A stretch of 64,000 nt of DNA from contig CACHJT010000001.1 in assembly GCA_902580215.1 (NCBI GenBank), positions 105,775-169,774 of the forward strand, in the 5' to 3' direction. The notes below the pieces were generated by a model, which was not told the origin of the DNA, searched no databases, and saw only the letters and a list, made by a program, of their open reading frames with translations. Source of the stretch: an uncultured Candidatus Actinomarina sp. (GTDB lineage: Bacteria; Actinomycetota; Acidimicrobiia; Actinomarinales; Actinomarinaceae). A program made the position numbers and the translations under genes. Positions 7,769 to 15,727 of the stretch are shown in pieces. The stretch's first letter is position 1; each line of letters opens with the position of its first letter.

Positions 7769-8179
7769 ATGGATTTCGTTAATGAATTACAAAAAAGAGG
7801 AAAAAGAATAACCTATGCAAGAGAAGTTGTTTGCAAAATTCTTGAAACATCTGGCCACAAACACTTTACTGTTGAAGAACTGCATAAACTATCATTAAAA
7901 AAAGATAAAAATATAGATTTAGCTACTGTCTACAGAACTTTAGAACTTTTAGAGAGTATAAATTTAATTGAGCATTCACACCAAGTACATGGTTCAGGAT
8001 TATATTTTGTTAAAGATGTGCACTCAAATATACATATAGTCTGTGAACCTTGTGGAGATATTTCAGATCTTGATGTAAAAACCTCTGAACAAATAAATGA
8101 TTTAATAACAAGTAAAACAAATTTTAGAGAGATAACAAATCACTTTGTTTATTCGGGAATTTGTAAAAATTGTAAATAA
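7769..8179 (+). CDS. Fur-family metal-responsive transcription regulator
   Basis: Ferric-uptake-regulator family repressor of 136 residues. The N-terminal winged helix contains the family signature DLATVYRTLELLE (50-62). The dimerisation half has His85 and His89 (VHSNIHIVC) and two CxxC pairs, Cys92/Cys95 and Cys132/Cys135, which form the structural zinc site. The start is placed at ATG 7769, 10 codons inside the longest frame, because MDFVNELQKRGKRIT is the usual Fur start and a -10 hexamer lies just before it. It is followed by cbiQ/cbiO, so regulation of metal uptake (Zn, Co or Ni) is likely; the metal cannot be told from the sequence. Confidence 0.88.
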   Translation: MDFVNELQKRGKRITYAREVVCKILETSGHKHFTVEELHKLSLKKDKNIDLATVYRTLELLESINLIEHSHQVHGSGLYFVKDVHSNIHIVCEPCGDISDLDVKTSEQINDLITSKTNFREITNHFVYSGICKNCK

Positions 8180-8188
8180 ATCTTTTAT

Positions 8189-8203
8189 TGCAAGTAATTT
8201 GCA
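8189..8203. promoter_or_regulatory. 15-bp palindrome, candidate metal-regulator operator before cbiQ
   Basis: TGCAA-N5-TTGCA lies 15 bases before the cbiQ ATG, in the position expected for the core promoter between the Fur-family gene and the transporter module. Dyad symmetry with a short centre is typical of Fur/Zur-type operators, but the sequence does not match a standard Fur or Zur box closely. Binding by the adjacent regulator is inference. Confidence 0.4.
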
Positions 8204-8218
8204 TTAAGATATACAAAT

Positions 8219-8983
8219 ATGCAAACATCCCATTCACATCATTTAGAAACACATAGTGACTCGTATTTAGTAAAAATCAAACCGGAAATAAAATTAATTT
8301 CCTTTTTTGCAATTATTCTTTCTATTGCCTTTTTGAGTTTAGAAAACAATGTTTCTGTTGTTTTGCAAGCATTAATAGTTGCAGGATTATTAATTGTTTC
8401 AAAATTACGACTTAAAACATATTTAAAACGACTCTCAATAGATATACCCTTCATATTGTTTGCCTTATTTTTGCCGTTTGTGAGTAAAGGCAACGGAGAA
8501 ATTTTAACAAACTTTCTTAATTTCAGTATATATAAAACTGGAGTTGATGAAATGATATCAATTCTCATAAAAATAACTCTTTGTGTCACATTAGCAATTG
8601 TTCTTACTGCGACAACGTCTAATATCGAAATAATATATGGTTTACAAAAGCTTAAAGTTTCACCTTTGTTAATTTCTATATTTTCTTTCGCAATTAGATA
8701 TATTGACGTTTTCATCGACGAAGTAAAAAGAGTAAAAATATCAATGCGCTCAAGAGGTTATTCTGAAAAAGGAATAAAAACACTTAAACCCCTTGCTTTT
8801 GCGTCTGGTGCCTTATTGATTAGGGGGTATGAAAGAGGAGAAAGGGTTTATAATTCTATGATTTCTAGGGGCTTTAAAGGAACGTTAGAACTAGAGGCAC
8901 GAGAGTTTAATTCATCTAATTTAATTCTTCTAATTTCCATATTTTCAATTGTAATTTGTATTGTAGATAGGTTCGTTTTATGA
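8219..8983 (+). CDS. cbiQ: CbiQ/EcfT-type transmembrane component of an ECF transporter
   Basis: Membrane subunit coupling the ATPase to a substrate-binding protein in ECF metal or vitamin uptake. The 254-residue protein has about five helices and carries the coupling motifs near the C-terminus: MRSRGYS and a second, MISRGFKG, matching the two Ala-Arg-Gly type motifs of EcfT. The N-terminus is unusually His-rich (His5, 7, 8 and 12), suggesting a metal substrate. It overlaps cbiO by ATGA. No CbiM/CbiN-like or other substrate-binding component lies beside it. Confidence 0.85.
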   Translation: MQTSHSHHLETHSDSYLVKIKPEIKLISFFAIILSIAFLSLENNVSVVLQALIVAGLLIVSKLRLKTYLKRLSIDIPFILFALFLPFVSKGNGEILTNFLNFSIYKTGVDEMISILIKITLCVTLAIVLTATTSNIEIIYGLQKLKVSPLLISIFSFAIRYIDVFIDEVKRVKISMRSRGYSEKGIKTLKPLAFASGALLIRGYERGERVYNSMISRGFKGTLELEAREFNSSNLILLISIFSIVICIVDRFVL

Positions 8984-9726
8984 ATCAGGAATACCTCAAT
9001 GTAGATAACTTAAGTTTTGAATATCCAGATGGATTTAAAGCTCTTGAAAATATAAATCTAAGTTTATCAAAAGGTGAAAGGCTAGCTTTATTAGGCCCTA
9101 ATGGAGCAGGTAAAACTACTCTTATTCTTCATTTGAACGGGATTCTAGGTGATTTAAACGGACAAATTTCATTAAATAATAAAGATTTTTCAGAAGAAAA
9201 TATTTCAAAAATTAGAAAATCTGTAGGTTTAGTTTTCCAGGATCCTGATGATCAACTATTTATGCCAACCGTGTTAGAAGATGTCATGTTTGGACCAAAA
9301 AATTTTGGATTCAGTGATGAGTTAGTAAAGAAAAATTCAATCAACGCACTCGAACAAGTTAAGATGTTGCAGTTTAAAGATAAACCACCACACCATTTAA
9401 GCTTTGGTCAAAAAAGAAAAGTGGCAATAGCAAGTGTTCTAGCTTCAGAGCCTGAATTACTAGTTTTAGATGAACCTAGTTCAAATTTAGATCCTGCTTC
9501 TAGGAGAGAACTAATAGATATACTTAAAAATTTAGATGTATCAATTATCCTTGTTACCCATGATTTACCAATGGCGTTGGAAATTTGTAATAGAAGTGTA
9601 ATTCTAAACAACGGTAAAATTACAGCAGATGATGACACTTATAAAATTCTTAAAAACGAAAAAATTATGTCAGACAACAGGTTGGAATTACCTTTTGGAT
9701 TTGCCCTTCATCATTTAGAAGAGTGA
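8980..9726 (+). CDS. cbiO: CbiO-type ATPase component of an ECF transporter
   Basis: ATP-binding subunit driving the CbiQ partner. Of 248 residues, Walker A is GPNGAGKTT (38-46), the Q-loop VGLVFQDPDDQLF, the signature LSFGQKRKVAIAS, Walker B LLVLDEPSSNLDP and the switch His in LVTHD. FQDPDDQLF is the form typical of CbiO/EcfA. Translationally coupled to cbiQ; the 3' end overlaps the convergent hydrolase gene by 16 bases. Confidence 0.9.
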   Translation: MNQEYLNVDNLSFEYPDGFKALENINLSLSKGERLALLGPNGAGKTTLILHLNGILGDLNGQISLNNKDFSEENISKIRKSVGLVFQDPDDQLFMPTVLEDVMFGPKNFGFSDELVKKNSINALEQVKMLQFKDKPPHHLSFGQKRKVAIASVLASEPELLVLDEPSSNLDPASRRELIDILKNLDVSIILVTHDLPMALEICNRSVILNNGKITADDDTYKILKNEKIMSDNRLELPFGFALHHLEE

Positions 9727-10709
9727 AATTCTGAGGACTTAATATATTCAGCTATATTATCAATAGCCTCAAATGCTTCCTTAATTGGAAAAAAGTGCCA
9801 TGCATGCCAAAGCTTATCCCATGTTTGAAGTTGTACATTTGTATTCTTATCTCTTAATTTTTTCACAAATTCAATTGCATCATTGTACAGCAATTCATCG
9901 GAACAGACTTGAATTAAGGTATCTGGAAAATTATTAATATCTGCATAAACTGGTGACAGTATTGGGTTAGTAGTACCATACTCCCCCGCATAAAACTCTC
10001 CAACCTCAAACATTCCCTCAATAATTATTGTTACGTCTCTGTTTTTAAGAAATCTTTTGTCTTGAAACCCATCTGACAAATCAAGCCAAGGTGAGAGCAA
10101 AATAAGATTGTCAGGATTGTATACAAACCCATCATCAACCACAAGCCCTGTAGCTAGGCCTCCCCCAGCTGACTCGCCCATCCAAATGGATTGTTCGTCT
10201 TTGTGAAGGTTGTCAATAAATTCTATAGCTATCTTTGCATCTTCATGGGCAGCAGGAAAATTATGTTCTGGACTGAGCCTATATTCAAAAAAATAAGTTA
10301 CTAAATTAGATTTTTGAGAAACGATTGAAACAAAATTTTTATGGGATTTAATACTTCCTGCAAAATAACCTCCTCCATGAAAATAAACACCATACTTTCC
10401 AGTCTCTGCATTTTTTGGAGTAAATTTATAAATTTTTACTGGAGAGCCTTCTAGTTCCTCCATTAGAACTTCATCATTAAATGATAAAATTCTTTCACCT
10501 GAATTATTTAGGTTTGCTCTTGAATCAATAGCATAATTTAAGCGATCTTGAAAAGTAGGATTTTTTTTCGTTACATCGAGCCTAATTCGATCACGAACTT
10601 TTCTAAGTTTTAATATATTTACATATATTGGTGTTCTTATAAACATAGGGAGCTTAGGAATGATCTCAATTGTAAATTTTTCAAGAACTAAAGCTAAAAA
10701 ACTTGCCAT
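9711..10709 (-). CDS. HSL-type alpha/beta hydrolase (esterase/lipase)
   Basis: Hormone-sensitive-lipase family hydrolase of 332 residues. The oxyanion-hole motif is HGGGYF (His111-Gly114), the nucleophile elbow GESAGG has Ser180, and DELLYND and the C-terminal WHAWHFF supply the acid and His. FEYRLSPEHNFPAAHEDA after HGGG is diagnostic of the family. Natural substrate unknown. The start is set at ATG 10709, not the upstream TTG, because TATAAT and 6 bases precede it. Confidence 0.88.
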   Translation of the reverse strand: MASFLALVLEKFTIEIIPKLPMFIRTPIYVNILKLRKVRDRIRLDVTKKNPTFQDRLNYAIDSRANLNNSGERILSFNDEVLMEELEGSPVKIYKFTPKNAETGKYGVYFHGGGYFAGSIKSHKNFVSIVSQKSNLVTYFFEYRLSPEHNFPAAHEDAKIAIEFIDNLHKDEQSIWMGESAGGGLATGLVVDDGFVYNPDNLILLSPWLDLSDGFQDKRFLKNRDVTIIIEGMFEVGEFYAGEYGTTNPILSPVYADINNFPDTLIQVCSDELLYNDAIEFVKKLRDKNTNVQLQTWDKLWHAWHFFPIKEAFEAIDNIAEYIKSSEFHSSK

Positions 10710-10715
10710 GATTAA

Positions 10716-10721
10716 ATTATA
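10716..10721 (-). promoter_or_regulatory. -10 hexamer of the HSL-type hydrolase gene, leaderless
   Basis: A consensus TATAAT on the minus strand, then 6 bases, then the ATG at 10709. No ribosome-binding site. It pairs with the opposite promoter at 10749-10754. Confidence 0.6.
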
Positions 10722-10748
10722 CACCTTTAGTTGTGTACAAAAAAAATA

Positions 10749-10754
10749 TATAAT
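10749..10754 (+). promoter_or_regulatory. -10 hexamer of the S51-like gene, leaderless
   Basis: Consensus TATAAT, 6 bases, then ATG at 10761. No Shine-Dalgarno. The divergent hydrolase gene has the same arrangement 28 bases away on the other strand. Confidence 0.6.
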
Positions 10755-10760
10755 AGATTC

Positions 10761-11840
10761 ATGAAAAACGCTACAGGTTCACTAGCTATCTTGGGGTCCG
10801 GTGAAACAAGTCCTAACTTAGTTAGTGTACATAGAGAACTTCTCAATGGGCTAGATGATTCTTCAGATATTTTTATGATTGATTCACCCTTTGGATTTCA
10901 AGAAAATGCTGACCAATTGGTCGAAAAAATTTTAGATTTTTACAAAGTTAGTTTAAACGTTGATATGAAATTAGCTACTTACAGAAAAATTGAAGAGTTG
11001 CATTCAAAATCATTCTTTAAATCAATTAAATTATTAGAAAATGCTTCATTTATTTTTGCTGGACCTGGAAGCCCTAGCTATGCAAGCAAGCTTTGGTACG
11101 GTAATGAATTTCAACAAACTTTAAAAAATCATCTTATAAAAGGCAACAACAGTTTATTTGCAAGTGCAGCGGCCTCTACTCTCGGAGAGTATACCCTACC
11201 TGTCTACGAAATTTATAAAGTAGGCCAAGACCCTTATTGGGAAAAGGGGTTGAATATTTTAGATGTTTATGATTTATCATGTACGGTAGTTCCTCACTTT
11301 AATAATGCAGAGGGTGGAAATCATGATACAAGCTTTAGTTATGTTGGTAAAAATAGAATGAAAACTCTTTTAGATAACTCTTACTCAAACATTCTTGGTA
11401 TCGATGAACATACTGCGCTAATAATTTCTGGAAAAAAAGAAACATTCAAAGTCGTTGGATTAGGTAATGTAACTGTTATAAACAATGAAGGAACTCATGT
11501 TTTTGAAAAAGATTCTGAAGAAAGTTTGAGTACATTACAAAAACTTCTGATTTCTGACAAAAAAAGCTCTGGCGAAAAAATAGATAGTAAGGCAACTGAA
11601 GTAAATTCTGCAGATAAAGCTACTTTAAAAGAAATTGCTAATTTAGAAATTCAAATAGAGTCTAATAAAAAAAATAATGAGCGTTTTGAAATGTTAGTTG
11701 AAAATCTAATATTACTTAGATCAAAGTTAAGAAATGAAAAAAATTATGAGCTTTCTGATCAAGTTAGAGATATATTAGAATCATCTGGTTTACAAATAGA
11801 AGATTCTGAACAAGGCATTCAATGGAAAGTTACTGAATAG
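10761..11840 (+). CDS. Peptidase S51/class I GATase-like protein with CysRS-like C-terminal tail
   Basis: 359 residues in two parts. Residues 1 to about 255 resemble the peptidase S51/glutamine-amidotransferase-like fold: AILGSGETSP at the start, FIFAGPGSPSYASKLW (97-112) and FASAAASTLGEY (133-144) where such proteins carry their nucleophile region; the position of a catalytic Ser is not certain. After a low-complexity linker, residues about 280-359 (LILLRSKLRNEKNYELSDQVRDILESSGLQIEDS...GIQW) match the C-terminal tail of cysteinyl-tRNA synthetase. No CysRS catalytic core is present. Function unknown. The ATG at 10761 is chosen because a -10 hexamer sits 6 bases upstream. The end overlaps pheA by 11 bases. 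Confidence 0.7.
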   Translation: MKNATGSLAILGSGETSPNLVSVHRELLNGLDDSSDIFMIDSPFGFQENADQLVEKILDFYKVSLNVDMKLATYRKIEELHSKSFFKSIKLLENASFIFAGPGSPSYASKLWYGNEFQQTLKNHLIKGNNSLFASAAASTLGEYTLPVYEIYKVGQDPYWEKGLNILDVYDLSCTVVPHFNNAEGGNHDTSFSYVGKNRMKTLLDNSYSNILGIDEHTALIISGKKETFKVVGLGNVTVINNEGTHVFEKDSEESLSTLQKLLISDKKSSGEKIDSKATEVNSADKATLKEIANLEIQIESNKKNNERFEMLVENLILLRSKLRNEKNYELSDQVRDILESSGLQIEDSEQGIQWKVTE

Positions 11841-12651
11841 CTTTTGGATAATGCCCCAATAACTTGAATTCTTTAGAGACTTTACTTATTTTTTTCTCAA
11901 GCTCAGATTGTTTTTCCAAGTTTTCTAATTCATAATCTATATAAAATTTATACTCCCAAGGTCTTCCAAGTATTGGTCGAGATTCAAGTTTTGTAAGATT
12001 TATATCCATTTCACTAAAAATATTCAAAGACTGCAATAACGAACCCGGCTTATCATCAGATATAAGTACTGATGAAACCTTGTTTTTCATTTGTTTCTGA
12101 TCTAAATCTATGTTTCCAATTAAAAGGAATCTTGTATAATTTTCTTCATGATTTGATATATTTTTTTCTAAAATCAAAAATCTTTCATCGCTTTCAAAAT
12201 GTTCGCCAGCGATAGCAGCTGTAGTGAGTTCATTTTTTTCTAAAATTTCAAATACACTTCCCGCTGTATCAAAGACTGGAGTGATTCTGAACTTATGCTT
12301 TTGTATAAACTTGCTGCACTGCTGTAATGCCTGTGGGTGAGAAATAATATTTGTAATATTTGATATATCTGAACCAACTAAGCCAATTAAACTATGGTTA
12401 ATTCTATGTACATATTCAGCAAATATTTTTAAACCACTGTCTATTAGCTCTTCGTATGCTTCATTCACAGTACCTGCAATTGAATTTTCAACAGGTAATA
12501 ACCCAATTCCAGAATCAGATTTTACATAGGAAATTAATTCAGTAAATGTCTCCGTTGGATGATAAAGATAATCTGGATATTCTTTTTTTAAAAGTTCTTC
12601 TGAATATGAGCCAGATGAACCTTGGTAAGCAATTATTTTTTTACTGTTCAT
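11830..12651 (-). CDS. pheA: Prephenate dehydratase
   Basis: Converts prephenate to phenylpyruvate in phenylalanine synthesis. 273 residues: the PDT domain begins KKIIAYQGSSGSYSEE and contains LLPVENSIAGTVNEAYEEL and a Thr-Arg-Phe motif YTRFLLIG; a C-terminal ACT domain (KVSSVLISDDKPGSLLQSL...LTKLESRP) senses Phe, with the ESRP motif of feedback-regulated enzymes. There is no chorismate mutase domain; a separate AroH is encoded upstream. The start is ATG 12651 with GGAG 7 bases upstream; the gene overlaps the aroQ end by 11 bases. Last gene of the aro cluster. Confidence 0.95.
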   Translation of the reverse strand: MNSKKIIAYQGSSGSYSEELLKKEYPDYLYHPTETFTELISYVKSDSGIGLLPVENSIAGTVNEAYEELIDSGLKIFAEYVHRINHSLIGLVGSDISNITNIISHPQALQQCSKFIQKHKFRITPVFDTAGSVFEILEKNELTTAAIAGEHFESDERFLILEKNISNHEENYTRFLLIGNIDLDQKQMKNKVSSVLISDDKPGSLLQSLNIFSEMDINLTKLESRPILGRPWEYKFYIDYELENLEKQSELEKKISKVSKEFKLLGHYPKAIQ

Positions 12652-13078
12652 TAATATACTCCAGTGCTTCAACATATCCCTGCACACCTCTTCCAATAAT
12701 TGATTTATTACAAATATCAGAAATTAAGTTTATTTTTCTATATTGTTCTCTTTGATTTATATCTGAAATATGAACTTCAACTATTTCATTGTTTTGCGAG
12801 TAAGTCTGTAAAGCGTCTCTTATTGCAATACTTGTATGTGTGTACGCACCAGGGTTAATCACAATCCATGTATTTTCATTATTAACTAAATTTTGTATGT
12901 AATTTACAATTTCGCCTTCAACATTTGATTGAAAAAAATCAGTTTTGATTTTTAACTTTTTAGCTTCAGAATTTACTAAATTTTTTAACTCATCAAAACT
13001 TGTTGAGCCGTATTGTGTAATTTCTCTTATACCTAAAAAATTAAGATTGGGACCATTGATAACATATATATTTTTAAT
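12641..13078 (-). CDS. aroQ: 3-dehydroquinate dehydratase type II, AUU start
   Basis: Third step of the shikimate pathway. Of 145 residues, the start reads (M)KNIYVINGPNLNFLG, the textbook type II opening, with the Tyr of TQYGS in the lid, NPGAYTHTS and the HISD and GRGVQGY segments. No ATG, GTG or TTG occurs in frame before this conserved N-terminus. The best start is ATT at 13076-13078: a strong Shine-Dalgarno GAGGTG lies 7 bases upstream, and the codon overlaps the aroB stop (ATTAA). The length equals the family norm. A GTG at 12860-12862 would remove half the enzyme. Confidence 0.9.
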   Translation of the reverse strand: MKNIYVINGPNLNFLGIREITQYGSTSFDELKNLVNSEAKKLKIKTDFFQSNVEGEIVNYIQNLVNNENTWIVINPGAYTHTSIAIRDALQTYSQNNEIVEVHISDINQREQYRKINLISDICNKSIIGRGVQGYVEALEYINEQ

Positions 13079-14066
13079 TTTGAATCACCTCAATCAATTC
13101 ATCAAAACTTATACTAATTAAATTAGGTTGTGATATATCTGACAATAAAACAATATCTACAGAATCAGATTTACTTTTTTTATCATCTTTTAAAATTTCT
13201 AATAAGTAATCGATACTGTTTTCAAATTCATATGATTTCTTAAAATCAAGTTTTTCTAAATAAGATATATATAGATCAATAACCTCTTGTGGTAATCCGA
13301 AATGTTTTTTTGATAGTTCGAGTTCATAAATCATTCCTATAGCGACTGCTTCACCGTGTGATAAATTGAACTTTGAATCTTGCTCAATTAAGTGGCCTAT
13401 TGTGTGTCCGAAATTTAAATATTTCCTTTTTCCGGTTTCTAAGTAATCTTCCTTTACGATATCTTCTTTGATTTGTATTCCTTTTTTGATTGTCTTAGTA
13501 TCTATTTTGAAATTTTCTGTAGAAACCAATGTATGAAATATTTCTTTACTTCCAATTAGTCCGTGTTTTACAAGCTCAATTAATCCATCTTTATAATCAT
13601 TGTCTTTCAATGTGTTGAGAAGTTCAAAACACACAACAACACTCTTTGGCAAATTAAAAGTTCCAATCTGGTTTTTTCCATGAACATTATTAAAACCGTT
13701 TTTCCCTCCATGAGATGCATCAACCATAGCTAATAAAGTAGATGGAACTAATGTGAAGGCAACACCCCTTTTATATGTACTTGCTGCAAAAGAGCAGAGA
13801 TCGAGCATAACCCCACCTCCAATAATTACTACTTCATCTGATCTATTTAAATTTGATAAAAACATTATTTCCCAAATTTTTTCAATTGTTTCTAAATTCT
13901 TTGTTTCTTCAGAAACTTCAAGATAAACATGGCTTGCATTGAAGTTGCTATGTAATTGAAATTGCTCAAGAGCAGAATCCAAAATAATTAAGCTCTCATT
14001 TGGTAAATCTCCATTAATATGTTTGATTAATTCTTCAGTGCTGTTTAAGTAAATATTTTTAGGCAT
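13074..14066 (-). CDS. aroB: 3-dehydroquinate synthase
   Basis: NAD-dependent cyclisation of DAHP to 3-dehydroquinate. 330 residues with the NAD/substrate region GGGVMLDLCSFAASTYKRG, VPSTLLAMVDASHGGKNG and the metal-binding GHTIGHLIE...SHGEAVAIGM His motifs. Slightly shorter than E. coli AroB but complete. Overlaps the aroK end by 8 bases and carries the Shine-Dalgarno for aroQ in its last codons. Confidence 0.96.
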   Translation of the reverse strand: MPKNIYLNSTEELIKHINGDLPNESLIILDSALEQFQLHSNFNASHVYLEVSEETKNLETIEKIWEIMFLSNLNRSDEVVIIGGGVMLDLCSFAASTYKRGVAFTLVPSTLLAMVDASHGGKNGFNNVHGKNQIGTFNLPKSVVVCFELLNTLKDNDYKDGLIELVKHGLIGSKEIFHTLVSTENFKIDTKTIKKGIQIKEDIVKEDYLETGKRKYLNFGHTIGHLIEQDSKFNLSHGEAVAIGMIYELELSKKHFGLPQEVIDLYISYLEKLDFKKSYEFENSIDYLLEILKDDKKSKSDSVDIVLLSDISQPNLISISFDELIEVIQN

Positions 14067-14559
14067 TTTGAGTTTCCATTATTTCTAATACTTTACTTGT
14101 AGTATCTTTTACATTTTCATTGGAAATTTTATATTCCATCATTTCGTATCTTTTTATTCTATTTTTATATCTACTTTCAAGAACTTCTCTTCCGTTACTA
14201 ACTAGTGGCCTGTTGCTATTTTTAATTCTTTCCCAAAGACTTTCAAAGTTAAGACTTAAATAAATGGTTCGATGACTGTTAAGTAAATTCTCAAAAATAT
14301 TGTCATTTTCTATCACACCACCACCTAAAGAAATTAAATCAAATTTGTTTTGATTTGCAAAAAATTCTTTTTCTTCAATTTCCCTAAAAAAAGTCTCTCC
14401 TTTTTCTTCAAAAATATTTTCTATGTAGCCATATTTATTCTCTATACTTTCATCCAAATCAATACACTTATATTTAGTTTGTTGTTTAATGTTGTTTAAA
14501 ATCGTAGTTTTACCAACCCCCATAAACCCACATAAATAAAATGAATTATTCATTTTCAT
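14059..14559 (-). CDS. aroK: Shikimate kinase
   Basis: Phosphorylates shikimate. 166 residues; P-loop GFMGVGKTT near residue 11, the substrate Asp region CIDLDESIE, FREIEEKEF with the shikimate-binding Arg, the SLGGGV motif and the lid Arg in SNRPLV. Overlaps the aroC end by 14 bases, indicating coupling. Confidence 0.94.
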   Translation of the reverse strand: MKMNNSFYLCGFMGVGKTTILNNIKQQTKYKCIDLDESIENKYGYIENIFEEKGETFFREIEEKEFFANQNKFDLISLGGGVIENDNIFENLLNSHRTIYLSLNFESLWERIKNSNRPLVSNGREVLESRYKNRIKRYEMMEYKISNENVKDTTSKVLEIMETQNA

Positions 14560-15727
14560 ATCTCATAGACCATGTTTTATTTGCCAAATTAAAACTATCA
14601 AGAGTTATGTCTTTTATTTCATTAATTCGTTTAAAAATTACTTCTTTATTATCTCCGCCTGTATTTTCAATCAGGGAATTTAAAAGATCTATAGATATTA
14701 CACTTTCAAAAATAGGTACAGCTCTAGGGACAGCACAGGTGTCAGACCTTTCATAGGTAGTTTCTGTCACTTTCTGTGATGCCAGGTCAACACTCTTTAT
14801 GGGAGTCAAAGTTGTACTTATAGGTTTTAAATAAGAAGTTATCATAATAGGCTCTCCGGTTGACATGCCTCCCTCAAATCCACCTAAATTATTTGTAATT
14901 CGTTCAACATTTTGTTCGTTTAAAACTATTTGGTCTTGTACGGCAGTACCAAAATCTTTAGATGCCTCTATACCACTGCCAACCTCAACTGCTTTAACAC
15001 TCTGTACAGACATCATTGATGAGGCAAGTTTTGCATCTAGCTTTCTATCAAAATGAACATAGCTACCGCAACCTGCAGGAAAATTTTTTGCAATTAATGT
15101 TATAGAGCCACCTAAAGTGTCTTTTTTCTTTCTTGCCTTTAAAATTTCATTTATCATTAATTCACTTGTTTCCTTATCTGGACAGGACACTTCAGATTCA
15201 TCAACAAGTTTTTTAATTTGACCTATGTCTTCTAAATTAATATTTTCTAACTTTTGCTCACCAATAGATGAAACATAACCAACAACTTCAACTCCAAGTT
15301 GATTTAAAATTTGATGACAGATAGCTCCAATTGCACATCTAATTGCAGTTTCACGAGCACTTGCTCTTTCAAGTGAAAGCCTTATATCATCATGTTGATA
15401 CTTAAATGTCCCAACTAAGTCAGCATGTCCTGGACGAGGAACTACGAAAGGTTCTATTTCTTTATCCTTCCAATTTTTCCAATCTTTATTGATTATCTTT
15501 ATTGCTATCGGACCACCAGTTGATAAATTATTAATGACACCAGAAGTAATTAAAACCTCATCTTTTTCAATATTCATTCTTCCGCCAGAACCTAAAGATT
15601 TTTGCCTTCTAGCTAGAAACTCGTCAATATAATTTTTACTTACTTCAAAATTTGATGGAATGCCTTCTATAATTGCTGTTAATTCTGGTCCATGACTCTC
15701 ACCAGCAGTCAGATATTTAATTTTCAT
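14546..15727 (-). CDS. aroC: Chorismate synthase
   Basis: FMN-dependent last step of the common aromatic pathway. 393 residues; begins MKIKYLTAGESHGPEL, with GSGGRMNIEKD, RPGHADLVG, the long RLSLERASARETAIRCA signature and TYERSDTCAVPRAVPI near the end. Length is typical for the actinobacterial/Gram-positive type. Overlaps aroE by 11 bases. Confidence 0.97.
   Translation of the reverse strand: MKIKYLTAGESHGPELTAIIEGIPSNFEVSKNYIDEFLARRQKSLGSGGRMNIEKDEVLITSGVINNLSTGGPIAIKIINKDWKNWKDKEIEPFVVPRPGHADLVGTFKYQHDDIRLSLERASARETAIRCAIGAICHQILNQLGVEVVGYVSSIGEQKLENINLEDIGQIKKLVDESEVSCPDKETSELMINEILKARKKKDTLGGSITLIAKNFPAGCGSYVHFDRKLDAKLASSMMSVQSVKAVEVGSGIEASKDFGTAVQDQIVLNEQNVERITNNLGGFEGGMSTGEPIMITSYLKPISTTLTPIKSVDLASQKVTETTYERSDTCAVPRAVPIFESVISIDLLNSLIENTGGDNKEVIFKRINEIKDITLDSFNLANKTWSMRYENE

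Noticed and set aside
12641..12862. Truncated aroQ pseudogene starting at GTG
   Set aside because: The upstream frame encodes the complete conserved N-terminus with a good Shine-Dalgarno and ATT start, so the gene is whole.
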